A stretch of DNA of 64,000 nt from Lepidostoma basale (GCA_022606425.2 JAHDVF020000582.1:112247-176246), one strand, 5' to 3'. Shown: positions 29,361 through 41,165, counted from the stretch's first letter. The notes: generated by a model not told the origin, from the sequence alone. Program-made: numbers and translations.

Positions 29361-29400
29361 CTGGTGATGTCAACATAGGTTGACGAAATAGCAGACGCGT
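29361..29400 (+). ncRNA. degenerate hammerhead-like motif
   Basis: CTGGTGA (A6 to G), T, GTCAAC-ATAG-GTTGAC, GAAAT, AGCAGAC. Stem II is perfect; the core and cleavage triplet are altered. Confidence 0.45.
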
Positions 29401-29549
29401 AAAATAAAACTACAATTGTGATACATAAAAAAAGTTTATTTATTTATTCATAATTAATTTTTATATCTATTTTGTATATTACATATTATATGTTGATAAT
29501 AGTGAATAAATTTTTTTCTGAAGTTTTTTTTTAAAGTTTCAATCCTAGG

Positions 29550-29665
29550 GATTGGTTTGCAGCAAAGTCTTGTTAGTTAGACATCATTGTTAGTTTTTAG
29601 GATGCCACTTGCATTTTTAAATGTGGCAGTTTCCCGTTGCTTTTCTACATTATTATTTAATATTT
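29550..29665 (-). mobile_element. SINE-1 3' fragment
   Basis: GGTTTGCAGCAAAGTCTTG, TTTTTAGGATGCCACTTGCA and GCAGTTTCCCGTTGCTTTTC match the far end of the SINE-1 copies at 5460 and 12637. The tRNA-like head is absent. Confidence 0.6.
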
Positions 29666-29985
29666 TCACCGGCCTTATTTGCAAGAATTAGAAACATCTG
29701 AAAATCGTTCCCCGGTCCCTCAAAACACAGTCTATCGACCGCTCTCATCCGTCTTCCACCGCAGAAGTTTCTGGTAGGTGGCGTTAGGAGCCGTGTACCG
29801 GAGGGTAAACACGGATCGCCCAGGAATGCTAAACCACATCAGATTATGCGATTAACCCTTTCCGGTACAACTGTCCGACCATCAAAAGGTACCGCTTCAA
29901 TTTGCTGCCCAACAATCTCTATTACCTGAAATGCGGGTTACGAAAAATGTGTTGCTGCATAAATTTACTGGCATCATGCTACTGA
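29666..29985. other. GC-balanced unique DNA
   Basis: Stands out from the AT-rich flanks, but no frame or repeat is recognised. Confidence 0.3.
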
Positions 29986-30425
29986 AGCAAAGAGGGCAGT
30001 ATATAATTGAGTTCGAGTACCGCTTCTTATGTATGAAAGTGAAGCTTGTAGCTGACAAAATAAGGATGAAAGTGCAGTAAATGCTGTAGAAATAAGATCA
30101 CTGAGAAAAATGCGCGTGAAAACGATATATGATAGAAGTAAAATTAAAAAATCTCCCTAAGACGATTTGGACATATCTAACATATTAAAATAAAAATAAT
30201 GGTTAATATGTTGTATGCAGTGTGAGTAGAAAAAGAAACCGTGGAAGATCAATGAAAACATAGAATGATCAAATTAATCTAATACTAAAATGCGGTCACA
30301 TTCGAAGTCGAAAAAATGACGAGCGTGCATGTTCCAATGTATGAATATAGAAGAAGCTTTAAAGGTTTGTCACGATAAAGCAGTTTAGCGGTCCATCCTC
30401 TCTGCTACCCTAATTAGTTAGTTTA
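29986..30425 (+). pseudogene. LINE-A C-terminal fragment, worn
   Basis: Plus strand: a VLLYVRVPLLMYESEACS-like stretch, AVNAVEIRSLRKMRVKTIYD, LRRFGHI, KNRGRSMKT-NDQINLILKC, GHIRSRK and a GLSR-SSLAVHPLCYP end. Many frameshifts. It faces the next copy tail to tail. Confidence 0.65.
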
Positions 30426-30519
30426 TTTACTGCAAACAGATTGAGACGCTCTTGTGAAAACGAACTTTGAGCAAAGTTTTAAAACAAACGAACAGACTAT
30501 GTTTTATCAAACTAACTAA

Positions 30520-30800
30520 CCATCACACCGTCTTCCCGAAGGGGTAGTCGGAAATAATGAATCGCCACACTGTTTTTTCCTGATATCATTCTCTCGCTAC
30601 CTCAACACTCATACATTGTATCTTGTACGCACGTCGATTTTTCCCATTCCTCACATGACCGACATTTAATATTTGAATTATTTGATCGTGGTACGTTTTC
30701 CTCGGCCTTTTTTTTCTAGTTCCGTTTACGGCGTTCACACATTTTTTTTACCATTCTTTTTTCAATCATTATTTACATGTGTTTAAACATACAAAGATGC
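30520..30800 (-). pseudogene. LINE-A 3' fragment
   Basis: The minus-strand end begins at ACTAACTAACCATCACACCG (30512-30531 on plus) and runs through NIGHVRNGKNRRAYKIQCMS-like residues to about 30800. With the copy ending at 30425 it forms a tail-to-tail inverted pair about 95 bp apart. Confidence 0.7.
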
Positions 30801-31955
30801 TAATTTTATTTATATCATATAATAAATTTATTTGGTTATTAAATGAATGAAAAATAAGATTGTTGAAGATTCAAATTCCTTTTGATGATAGAGCTATAAA
30901 ATATTTTGAATGGGAGATTTTGAAAGACTAAATCTAAGACGTGCACGTTCAAATATGGAGGAACAGAGAGTTTACTTGCGCAATGTGAACACCCGCGAAC
31001 AAGCATAGTTTTAAAGCTCAAACTACGTGTAATGAAATTAAATTTACAGTATAACACATCACGATTCCAGACACAATCTCGGATATTTATGTAAAGTAAT
31101 ACGGGCTTATGCACACAAAATTTGCGCATGTATTAAAAACTTCCGACAAAAGCCCCCGCGCGCACATCGCTACGAGCCCTGGACAAAAAGCTCGCTAACA
31201 GCTGACGTCGTTTCTCGGGACTTAAACACTTTGCAAAGCTTCTGCACGAAGAAGGACCGCTCCATTTCTCACAAAAGGACTTAGGCAAGACAAGGCGAAC
31301 ACCTGAGCTCGGGCGGTGAACAACTAACATTTGAAAAGGATCCTGATAACAATATTAATTCAACTGTTTTGTTGTCCCATGGATGCAGAGAGTATTACTC
31401 TAGCGTAACAATAACGGAGGATAATTGGCAGTGTTCTAGAATTGTATACAGTTATTACGGACCTATTTAGTTATGACGTTATTTTTCAATATGAATTGAG
31501 GCATTTTGTCAAGCGATGAATACGAAGGAAATGATGACATAATTAAATTATGAATATCATACATGCCATAACAATATACATGCTAGTTATGAATATCATA
31601 CATTTCATAACAATATACATGCTAGCATGACATGTTGTGTGGAATTGCCAAAAGAAGGATGAAAGCAGTATAAAAAGACGTGTAAAATAGTACGTTTTTA
31701 ACGTGAAATAATTTTGCTTCTTGTCGTGTTTTGTCAGGTTCTCTAGACGCTGACCATTATTTAAAAAAAAGACTTGCTCACGCGATTTTTCACAGTTTAA
31801 AATCTGTTTCATCCACTAATATTTTAACCGCACGACATTCGTCTACCGACTCCATAATATATTATAATATACTCAGTATATATATTTTTATTATTGCAAT
31901 AAAACAACATTATTTTTGAAATATTCTACTGCATCAATTCTGGATCATAAAAGAC
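30801..31955. other. unique DNA with a GC-rich island
   Basis: Positions 31130-31330 are GC-rich and open on the minus strand for 65 codons without a recognised family. A 40-bp near-duplication with TATGAATATCATACAT occurs at 31550-31625. An AATTGCCAAAAGAAGGATGA trace of LINE-A (NWQKKDE) lies at 31643-31662. Confidence 0.35.
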
Positions 31956-31959
31956 TACT

Positions 31960-32345
31960 TAATGAACAGACTGGAAACATTTGAAATGTGGCTCTATCGT
32001 CGAATATTCAGAATTCCCTGGAAAGACATGGTTACGAATACCGAAGTCCTGAGGCGAGCTAGAGTTGACAGGGAGCTGTTATCAACTATCAAAGTTCGGA
32101 AAATTTCACATCTGGGTCATGTATTGCATGGGGAAAAGTACCACCTTCTCCAACTGATATTGTAGGGGAAAATTGAGGGATGTTGAGAGCCCGGTAGGAG
32201 ACAGATGTCGTAGTTGCGAAACGTAAGGGAGTGGACCGGCATCCGAATTGTGGAGGAGCTGTTCCGAGCGGCGCAGGACAGGGACAGGTTCGTCGAGGTG
32301 ATCGCCAATGTTGGGGACCCGACAGGGCACTTGAAGAAGAATATT
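31960..32345 (+). pseudogene. LINE-D C-terminal fragment
   Basis: Plus strand: MNRLETFEMWLYRRIFRIPW, KDMVTNTEVLRRARVDRELL, KISHLGHVLHGEKYHLLQLI, a stop, then LRNVREWTGIRIVEELFRAA and QDRDRFVEVIANVG. This is the C-terminus of another insect RTE-like element. The central zinc-knuckle-free linker has one stop and one frameshift. The RT domain is absent. Confidence 0.75.
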
Positions 32346-33190
32346 AATTATTTGATTGCCTTTAGACAAAAGGTTCCTAAAAAAATTCGGACCACCGCCC
32401 ACTTTGCAAGACACAAATTTTGCTACACTATCGCAAAAGATTCCCCTTTCAGACCGTTTGATATTTTCGACAGAAATAGGAATTAATGATACATTATAAT
32501 GAAAAATTATTGGAAAAGAAATAGTAGTAACTCTACTTACTTTTAAGCTATATCTTGTGATAAAAACTGCGTAAAAATTCATCCAAAATGGCGAAATTGT
32601 AACTTTCATTTATACGTTCAACTTTTTACTTTGGTGTGATCATGATAAGTCAAATTAATCCGTTTACACTAGAATAACTGTCTTTTTAGCGTTAACCATT
32701 TGATAGTTAATGTAGTTTTAAGCATGACAAGCGAAAATCGCATTACGGGTTGTGAAATTTCGAACACGGAGTACGATTTCAGTGCAACGGGATGCTCACT
32801 GAATCGCCAACGAGGAATTTATTTCACAAAAGTTTCAATGTAATTTACGTAACAAATGAACGAGTTTAGGGGGAATCATAAAGTTTACGACTTTAACTTC
32901 GGCCGCTCTGCGTACGTGTTTAGAAATGTGACATTTTGATAATTTTTAACCGTCTGTCAAAAACGTGGGCGCCGAAAAAAACTTTGTACTTTAGACGGCT
33001 GTAAAATTTTTCATACCCCCTCATTAATTCTACTCATAAGAACAATAAGTGTAACGTTACAATATTTTCCCTCGGGATTAGATGAAACAAAGGACCGCGG
33101 TTCGTCTTTTTCAAAGTGATTTCGTTAAGTTTTTTATTTTGTTTTATTTTATTATATATTGAATACAATTCTACAACACATTATATTTAT
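32346..33190. other. unique DNA
   Basis: No gene recognised. GC-balanced patches at 32380-32480 and 32880-33000 are not open for long. Confidence 0.35.
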
Positions 33191-33194
33191 AAGG

Positions 33195-33590
33195 CAAAAA
33201 GTATTACCTTCTCTAAAACACCAAAAACATGTTACCTGGCTGTAGAGAATCAACACATAGAACAGATCAGAACTTTCAGTTATCTAGGCATAGACCTGGA
33301 AGTAATTTAAGCCCAAGTCACCAAGGCAGCTGCAATTATTGGTGCTCTATAATCCATAATATGGAAAAACAAACTCATGGCCATTAAGTGTAAGATGAGA
33401 ATTTATAAAGCATACGTAAGACCAATAATAACATATGGGGTTGAAGCAAGGACAGACATAGTCAGAACTTAACAAGTTTTGATGATTTTCAAGATGAAGT
33501 CACTGAGGATGATAGCAGGCAAGATGCTTAAAGATCGCGAGAGAAGCACCAAAATAAGAGAAATATGCGAACCTGAGGATATAATCATAT
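33195..33590 (+). pseudogene. LINE-B-like fragment after the RT domain
   Basis: Plus strand: KSITFSKTPKTCYLAVENQH, IEQIRTFSYLGIDLEVI, then WKNKLMAIKCKMRIYKAYVR, PIITYGVEARTDIVRT, MKSLRMIAGKMLKDRERSTK and IREICEPEDI. It aligns with residues about 315-452 of the LINE-B ORF, including YLGVEI and RIYKTCVRPIMTY. Two or more stops break it. Confidence 0.75.
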
Positions 33591-35225
33591 TTGTTAATTT
33601 AAAGCTAAGGCATTAACACTATGGAATTCTATAGAAATACACTTGGGAATTTGAAAATAACGTTATATGTAATACATTAAAAAATGAAAACACGACATGT
33701 TTCGGAGGATACCTCCATATAAACTAGAAACTTTAGAAATCCTCAAGTCGGGTGAAATTGGGTGAAAACATAATAAATAATCAGATTCCTCCTTTTACAC
33801 CATTCTCATTTAATATTTTGTCTACTTTTAGTCTCCCAAGCTTCCATTCCCAATCATATGCAAATTAATCATTTATTTATTTCTGTATAAAATAATGTAC
33901 GTCTTTTCAAATGTACGTTTTTTCCAAATTACAATTACAATTATACAAATTACAATTATATTATCATTTTATTATTATGTATTATTTTTGTTTAATATTA
34001 TTTATTAGTTCTTACTGATAAAAAATAATTATTAGTGCTTTTAGTAATTAGTCTAGGTTATTTTTTTAAATTTAAATGTATTGTTCATTTGTATTGTATC
34101 GATTTTAATTAGTCTTTCCTTGTTTAGTTTTTATTATATATTTACACATTAATGTCTAGGAATCCTCCGAAACTTGTCATGTTTTTTTAATTTTTTGTGG
34201 TTTATAAACAAAGTTTTTTTCAATTTTCAAAGTGAATAATATTTTTATCTAGCATACACACTTAATGCAGAATAATATTTTGTTTTTTATGTACACAATT
34301 TTTTTTTTATGCTTTAATAGAGGGTAAAAAAAGATTTTAAATAACAATATGATACGATTCTAAAATAACAACTTAATCTTTTAAAAAAATACTAGAAGCA
34401 TAATATATAATGCAAGATTTCCTTTTAGAAATATTATCACCTCCACTCCCTTATCCCTTTTCTACCAAAAAACACGTTGAAATGAATTAAATTTCGTCAC
34501 AGATTTTTCCATCGTCGCTTTTTACAAAGAAACGGGAGACATTCGTTTTGGAAATAGGAAATGTAATTACTTGGGTTGATTCTTCCCTCAAATAAAGAGA
34601 CATCTAGCGAAGATGTGTGCGAGCTTCCTGTTAGCTTTCAGGATATTGGTCTATTTTTGGGACGTGAGATAAACACTCTTATTTATTCTCCAAAGGCTTT
34701 CCTTTAATGAAAAATCTAGAACATGGAGCCGTTCCATCAACAGTTTATTTTCTAAATGTACACGAATAAATATCCCCCCTGGCGGTAGAGTTTTAGTGAT
34801 CTGAGATATTATATTGTATCCGCTCCCTGTTATCACCTTACAGTGAATACAAGAGCAATGATAGATTTATAACCGTTTATGAAAGCCATTATTTATTCAT
34901 CTGATGATATATTTATTACGTTTGCCATTTTGTAAAAATAACTACCCCTAGGGCGCGCTAGAAAAAAACTGACACAAAAACTATATAGTGTAATTTTTAC
35001 TAGTATGACGAGAGTTCAAATTGAACTTTGAATTTATTATATTTTTATTTTAATAAAAATAACAGTACAATATTTTTTTTAAATTTACTCCATTCAATAC
35101 AAAGATGAGGTACATTTTCAAAACATGATAAAAATTCATCTATTCATTAATGGGCTATTTTAATTTTGAAAACATTCAATATTTTAATTGCAGTAAAAAT
35201 AATGTTTTAATTTATAAATACTTAA
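33591..35225. other. AT-rich DNA holding a worn foldback element
   Basis: At 33690-33720 the plus strand has CGACATGTTTCGGAGGATAC; its inverted partner GAATCCTCCGAAACTTGTCA lies at 34160-34179, so a foldback element of about 530 bp (33670-34200) is likely. Stem II of the left arm is GGAGG/CCTCC on the minus strand. Elsewhere there are long A and T runs and no gene. Confidence 0.5.
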
Positions 35226-35330
35226 CAGTATTTTCTTCTTCTTCTTCATTTAATAGATCTGACTATCTGTAACACATAATGAGTACCAGCTGCCCCTCCA
35301 TTGGTGGTCTTCCAAGTGAACATAGTAGGT
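35226..35330 (-). pseudogene. LINE-B 3' tip with GAA tail
   Basis: TTCTTCTTCTTC then TAGATCTGACTATCTGTAAC and CAGCTGCCCCTCCATTGGTG, the complement of the LINE-B stop-proximal region at 23770-23870. Confidence 0.7.
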
Positions 35331-36046
35331 ACAGAAAAGAGTTTTTTGATAAAGAAAATTTAAAAATAATTTTTATTTATTTCTTCTTTAGAATTTCAAT
35401 GTAACACATGAAAATAAAAGACATGTGTATTTAAAAAAAATGTACTGTATTTATTCATATTATTTTTGTCTAGTATCGACTGGTCTTGGCAATTTTTTGA
35501 CAGATTGGCATTGGCAGCGAGCTACCGAAAATACAATAATAAAATAGTTTAAATTCAGGTCAAACGGAGATCATTACAATCACGAACAATTAAAAAAAAA
35601 GTATTTTCTTTATTTGGAAAAAAATAGTTTAAATTCATAATAATAAAGTTTCTCGCAATACCGTATTCTTAAATTTTAAAAAATGCTTGTTTTCAATTAA
35701 TTTTATTTATTTATTAGATGAACCTATATATTGTGTTCTTAATTAGTATACACAGTAAAAATACTGAGGAATACTTTATGTTGTTGTATCGAAATAATCA
35801 GTTTCGTTCCCGCCGGAGCTTCCTCGGGCTCATAAAAAAATGCTTGCACAAAGTTTGTTTTTGTAACCCTAACAACAAATGACAACGCCATGACAAACAA
35901 TTTCTGTTTTTGTTTTGTGACCTCCGCCGTTAGAAAAATCGGTAGGTTCGATTAAAAACAATAAATTGCTGTAAACGAAAAGTGCAGAAATGTTTTAAAT
36001 TATTTTTAATAATAGCACACCGCAAATAAAACATTACGTGTTTATC
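35331..36046. other. AT-rich DNA, no gene seen
   Basis: A GC-balanced patch at 35800-35945 has no recognised content. Confidence 0.35.
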
Positions 36047-36139
36047 AAATCAAATCAGTTTATTTCATCAATAGTCATGACAAAATTAAGGCGTAAGGCC
36101 ATGTTTAAGAACAAGTTAAATAATATATATATATTTTTT
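36047..36139 (-). pseudogene. LINE-E 3' end, first part of a split copy
   Basis: ATCAAATCAGTTTATTTCAT and the following 3' untranslated region match 9850-9950. It breaks at AAATAATATAT and resumes at about 36466 after the repeat F insertion. Confidence 0.75.
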
Positions 36140-36465
36140 TAATGTAAACAAATACTTGTAGACAAATAACGGATTTATTGCGGGTTAATCATTTTCTTAA
36201 TAGAATATCTTAATAGATGGCGCTAGTGTAGATTGATCTACCAACAGTGAAGTTATTAAAAAATATTAGCATATAATATATACAAGTTCCAAAAAAATTT
36301 CAGACGTGGTGTCGTAAGAAGGGTGGAATGGTGAATGCTGTTAATCATAAAGTGATCGCTTAACCCAACCAATGACAGGTCATAAGTCCTGTAAACGCCT
36401 CGACTATCATATTCTGTTTAAAATAATTCACATCTTCGTCTCTATTGAGATACAATAAATCCTTA
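36140..36465 (-). mobile_element. repeat F inserted in LINE-E
   Basis: Minus-strand repeat F with all blocks seen at 26235-26600. The flanks AAATAATATAT (36119-36129 region and 36467-36477 region) form an 11-bp duplication, and joining them restores the LINE-E sequence present at 9935-9960. Confidence 0.8.
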
Positions 36466-36710
36466 AAAAATAATATATTGTTTATGGTATACTACCAGAA
36501 ACGCATTAGAAATGGTTCGACATTAGGAAGACAAGATACTCTCCAAAATCAAGACTCTTTGCATTCTGAACGTACTTTCACTAATATGAAAGACGTCGAT
36601 CTCCGAGGAGACCCCGTTTATCAGATTAATTGCTCTTCCCACCGGTGTCACCGGTGTATGAAGTTAGAAACAATAATTAATACGAATGAAACGTCTGTTT
36701 TCTAGAAGTT
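36466..36710 (-). pseudogene. LINE-E, coding side of the split copy
   Basis: Matches 9955-10150: ACCAGAAACGCATTAGAAAT, GACAAGATACTCTCCAAAAT, AAAGACGTCGATCTCCGAGG. On the minus strand this encodes the DIFHI-E-TF-KQ-like end of the LINE-E polyprotein. It runs into a Penelope-like terminal repeat near 36665. Confidence 0.7.
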
Positions 36711-37639
36711 TAATTATAGTTTATAGGATTGACATGTTTCGCCGTTTAAAAAATAATACATTTTTAAACAAAACATATTTTTATATTTAATATTTTATAT
36801 AAATTAAAATATATTTTTCAACTTCTAAGGAAACAAAGTTGATGAAATAGTTATTTATTGCACCTCCCGACTAAAGGCTCCGTACCTAAAACATAAAACT
36901 TATTTTTAATTCACGGGCCGAACAAGTTTTTTTCCATCAAAGCGTATAAATCAAAATCGAATTTGTTGAATACTAACAGATAGCATCTTGAATTGGGAAA
37001 AATGTAATTTAGAAATGTCGAAATATTTTCTTTTCAAAGGAGGCAAAAGAAATTACTGCTCCGATTTCGACAAAAAAAATATCAAACAACTCGAGCACAA
37101 GTCGAAATCCGCTTTTTCGTTTTGATAAAATACCTTTCGGGGTAGTTGGTTTTCATCTGAAAAGTTGCGCCTTTCACATACCCGAGATCCCCACTAGGAA
37201 ATATGCTCTAATGTTAAAGTTTTTCGCAACCTCTAATGAAATAACTTCAGAGAATAGAGACAAACGGCCGGGATCATCTCTAGATTCATTGCCGTCATTT
37301 GCTTAACGAAACTTATTGATGTATAACGAAAATACTTCTCCACTAGAGAATTTACAGTGCTTAGTATGATTAATTCATTTGTTTCAGTTTATAAATAGAA
37401 TATTCTTATATTCATAATAACTAACTATAATCATTTTATTTCCTTACATATTTATCTCACTTCCTCAACATTCATACATCGTGTCATGCACGCGCGTCGT
37501 CCATAATAAAAAGACTACCTTTCAAAATACAAATATACTCTAATATCCGTTATCATAATAATAATAATAAAGATCATTCATTTAATTAAGATAATGGCGT
37601 TGAAATTTTGCATGGTAATAATAGAAATATAACTTTGAA
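36711..37639. other. mostly unique DNA
   Basis: A terminal-repeat trace (ACATGTTTCGCC) is at 36732-36743 and a LINE-A 3' scrap (minus) at 37430-37502. The middle (36900-37330) is a unique, less AT-rich stretch with no frame that I recognise. Confidence 0.4.
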
Positions 37640-38045
37640 CAATCTCGAAATTTTAGAAATTAAAAATAAAGAAAATATTATAAATAATCAAATAAATTTG
37701 ACGTCAAGCCCAATCTTTGATTTATTTCATTTATTGTAAGTTAATTAATACCTGAACCTCAATAACAACTTTAAATTATTTTTTTAAATTTTAAATTTAT
37801 TCAGAAAAATATTCGTTATAACAAAAGCATAAACGTTCCAAAATGAACTTTTTTAACATCTGTCAATCAAAAATCATTTTAAATATTTATTGTTTTATAA
37901 TATCACTGATGAAGGGCTGGTTAATCCGAAACATGTTTGGTGTTTAATTTTTATATATTTTTTTAATCAAGTGAGTATTGTTTACTAAGTAATTATAAAA
38001 CACATTAAACATCTACAACATAAAGTTATTGCGAATATAGAAGAA
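37640..38045 (+). mobile_element. Penelope-like terminal region, copy 2
   Basis: Homologous to the complement of 50-420, and its end (ATCACTGATGAAGGGCTGGT to GTGTTTAATTTTTATAT) to 46365-46430. It lies immediately upstream of the GIY-YIG remnant in the same orientation, which fits the organisation of Penelope-like elements with long terminal repeats around the ORF. Confidence 0.7.
37899..37944 (+). ncRNA. hammerhead ribozyme motif, core intact
   Basis: Stem I 5' strand AATATCA (37899-37905); CTGATGA (37906-37912); extra A; stem II GGG/TCC around a loop (37914-37927); GAAA (37928-37931); C-AT palindrome; GTT with predicted cleavage after T37937; then TGGTGTT (37938-37944), which pairs with AATATCA over all seven positions using two G-U pairs. 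All invariant core bases are present. Hammerhead motifs in Penelope-like terminal repeats are known; stem II here is short, which is the weak point. Confidence 0.7.
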
Positions 38046-38049
38046 ATTA

Positions 38050-38440
38050 TTATAACCTTTTAAAATACGCGTGCATCGGAAAAAACATCAAATAAAATCA
38101 GCAAAATTCTTAAAAAAACGGAATTTTTGTATTGCCTTCCACACTAAAAACAATATCGGATCTAAAAAAAACTCTAAACATAAAATTGGTGAATTAAAAA
38201 ATAGTGGAAGATATAAATTAGAGTGCGATTGCAATACTGTGTATACTGGTCAAACAGGGCGTACCTTCAGTAGACGTTTTTCTGAACACTCACGGTCCTT
38301 TAGACTTAAAAAAACATTCTGACAATTTCAAATAATCAACCTATTCCGTTACACATTCGAAATAAAAGATACACGCTTAACTTATTGGAACAATTAGAAA
38401 TCAATCAACATATTAAAACCCCTAAGTTTATACTAATAAC
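38050..38440 (+). pseudogene. Penelope-like element GIY-YIG endonuclease, broken
   Basis: An open frame (38071-38322, 83 codons) has IAFHTKNNIGSK (21-32), then GRYKLECDCNTVYTGQTGR (46-64) and TFSRRFSEH (65-73). GRYKL and VYTG correspond to the two halves of the GIY-YIG motif, with the conserved Arg and the E-H pair after it. After a frameshift near 38310, another frame gives IRNKRYTLNLLEQLEINQHI and a stop at about 38445, the usual C-terminus of Penelope-like proteins. GIY-YIG nicks DNA for these retroelements. The reverse-transcriptase domain is missing, so this is a 5'-truncated, dead copy. Confidence 0.88.
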
Positions 38441-38445
38441 CGAAT

Positions 38446-38664
38446 AAACTAACTTATAATCAACTCCACTCCTTAATATAGTTCCGTTATCAAAGTAGAT
38501 TCTCTGAACTTTAATTCTGCAGTGAATTTTCTCATATAACAGATCCAAATTAGAAGAATACATCGATAGGGCCCCAGGACAACCCGGAACGATTAGTGTG
38601 CTCGTTTACTTAGAATAATGTTTATACTTGAAATATGTATATAAAATCACTACCATAATAATTC
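38446..38664. other. probable 3' region of the Penelope-like copy
   Basis: No motif beyond its position directly downstream of the endonuclease remnant. Confidence 0.35.
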
Positions 38665-39195
38665 ATTAACTAACTAACTAACTAACTAACTAACCATCAC
38701 GCCATCTCCCTGAAAGGGTAGGCAGAAAGAATGGACTGTCACACTTTTACTGATGCGGCACTCCATCCTTCTCTTTTCGCTCCGCGGGAGACGCGGTGTG
38801 ATGGGTTGCGAACCTCCTCGCCACCAATAGGCATCTCCCGCGCACACTTTGATCGTGCAACACCCACAAAATAAATCTAAAATAAATAATATAAAATACA
38901 ATAATATAAAATAAAATAACAAAATAAAAATAATTTAACACAAAATGTTCTTTTTAGATGGTGCACATATTGTCTATTTAATTTATGTTCCACGAATCCC
39001 TCGTTTTCTTTAATTTAGCACATAATGTTTTTTTCGATGTTGCACACGTTGACATGGACGAACCGGACTTTTGTGTTTATATAATTTATTATATGTTAAA
39101 AGTATTCACCGTTTTTTAAATTAGCTGTAATTAGGCACTTAACCAGCAAGAACTTTGAAATAATATTGAAGGAATTATTCAAAAAAAAATATTAT
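38665..39195 (-). mobile_element. SINE-A-type element, long copy
   Basis: Starts with six CTAA units (complement of the TTAG tail, 38669-38692), then the LINE-A-like end ACCATCACGCCATCTCCCTG, the CTCCGCGGGAGACGCGGTG hairpin and the GGGTTGCGAACC box, and continues through the body shared with 27755-28110. The two long copies match along about 530 bp. Confidence 0.8.
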
Positions 39196-39449
39196 TATAT
39201 AAAATTGTTAACATGATCTGACAGATGTTATAATGATTTGAATTTGAATAAATTTAGAATAGAATTAAATAAATATGTATCCAAAATATAACCTCATATT
39301 AATACTTATGTAGATTATTTTTTTTAGTAGTTTTACCGTTTTTTATTAGACGCTTAAACGTTTTTTATGATGTATTGTAATTGTGTACTATTTTAAGTAA
39401 ATAAATAAATATTTAATTGACTTATGGTAAATTTATTCAAAAGTAATTA

Positions 39450-39745
39450 AGAAACCATCACGTCATCTCACCGAAGGTGTAAGCAGAAAGAATATACCAG
39501 CGCACTATTTTATCTTGACATGCTTTTCTCGCTTTTTCAACATTCATACACTATGTCATGCATTCACGTCGAATTCTCCGACTTCTCCCGTCATCGATAT
39601 TTAATATTTGATTTATTTTATTGTGCTTTCTCTTTACGTCTCAGTTCACGTCGTTATTATATACTCGTACATTATTTACTATTATGTTTATTTATTCATT
39701 ATTTCTATGTATCTTAACCATCTTAACAATTCTTTTTTTCTCTAA
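39450..39745 (-). pseudogene. LINE-A 3' fragment
   Basis: The complement of the LINE-A end runs from ACCATCACGTCATCTCACCG through the CMNVEKARKACQDK and RREKSEN-MHDIVYEC-like region to an LRWLRYIEI-like stretch at about 39730. Confidence 0.65.
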
Positions 39746-40764
39746 GTTGTTTTTTTTAAATCTAATAATATTATGAATTAAAATATATTTTTTTAAATAT
39801 AGATCGATTTTCCACTTATTCTTGTACTCTTACAAAAAACGTAAAGCACCTCCACTGGTCCTTCTCATCTCCTTCGCGTTTCTGGAGGGCTTAATTGAAA
39901 CGATTTCCCCACCCTTATCCGATAACACCGTCCCCCCGCAGGGTGTGAATTTACGGCAAAGCTTCAACCCCCCGTTTGGGGCTATATCCCAACTTTACGT
40001 TTTTTAAGATTCCGGCGGTGGAATCGAAAAACTGTCGTAATTAATTTTAATCAGGTCAACAGGGTTCTTCCGGTATTTAACCTCTTTTAAAGCGTTTATA
40101 AATTTATTGTGGGCCTGTTCTTATTTCACAATTCTTATTTGTATTCTTTAAATTTACGTGAATTTAAAGAATTGCAAAAACTCATATTTTTCATTTATTT
40201 CCCGTGTTTCGACTAAAACGGATATCCGTTTATTTATTCTAAAAAAATAATTTGCTATGATAATAAGGAACAAAATTAAATAATACATTTGGAATTTTCA
40301 TATACAATCATAAAAACTTCGAATGAATTAGTTAATATTGTTGAAAACATCCGTTTTCTAAAAGTTATATTAAGCTTTGTTTCATGAGAGTGACAGTTTT
40401 GCCATGCTAGGAAACATTCAATATTTTTTGGTTATGTCCCAGCAAGGTTAAAAATATATAACTCACATTTAAAATAACAATAATAACATACACTATTTTA
40501 TCTATATTAGTAGTAATTTGTTCATTAATAATTACAATTTCATTAAAAATCTGATGCGTTTTATTTTATGAACAAATTTAAATTTTCTCTGATATGATTA
40601 TAAAAAAACGCATCATCATGCTAAGAAGATCTTTAATAAGGTATGTTCTACATTTTTATATAATAGTTTACCTATTACGAAAGTTGAAAATTTAAAATAA
40701 TTGTCTAAAAATCATTAAACAAATAATAAAGTTTAAAGAAAAGTTTCAAGTAAATAACAACATC
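39746..40764. other. unique DNA with one GC-balanced patch
   Basis: Positions 39840-40010 hold a 61-codon plus frame without known relatives. Several short inverted sequences (for example 40135-40180 around AAATTTACGTGAATTTAAAG) are present. Otherwise AT-rich. Confidence 0.35.
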
Positions 40765-41165
40765 TCTTATTCTTCCTCAGCCTATTCCCGTCCACTCGTG
40801 GACAAAGGACTACTCCATTTGCTTCCATGTAATTCTGTCCTGTGCAGACCGCATCCAGGTTATTCCGACGTGTCTGTTTAGATCATCCTTCCACCGTAGT
40901 TGCGGTCGCCCTGCACTTCTCTTCGCCGTCCACGGTCTCCAAGTCAGCAGTCTTCTTCTACCACCACTTTTCATCTGAGCTTCTGGCTACGTGACCTGCC
41001 CATTGCTATTTTAGAGTCGCCACCCGGTGGATGATGTCAGTGACCTTTGTTTTTTCTCTCACCGTATCGTTTCTGACTCTGTCTCTTAGGCTTATTCCTA
41101 ACATGGCTCTTTCCATGATTCTTCGGTTCACTCGTAGTTTCTCGGCACTTTGTTTGGACAATGTA
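40765..41165 (-). pseudogene. LINE-C C-terminal fragment
   Basis: Closely matches 19852-20262, with the same LRVNRRIMERAML, ISLRDRVRNDTVREKTKVTD and DIIHRVATLK residues, and HVARSSDEK. A short insertion after the AADLETV-equivalent region shifts the frame. The GGACAAAGGACTACTCC hallmark ends the fragment. Confidence 0.8.

Larger units (their letters stand above)
29010..29425. mobile_element. inverted pair of hammerhead-bearing termini
   Basis: Left arm 29060-29240 and right arm 29250-29420 are inverted: TTTTATTTTACGCGTCTGCT at 29094-29113 recurs as AGCAGACGCGTAAAATAAAA at 29390-29409, and TTGAATAATTTCCTTGAT pairs with ATCAAAGAAATTATTCAA. The left end bears the TTTTGGCCGAAATACTCTGA family terminus. 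No ORF. Confidence 0.75.
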
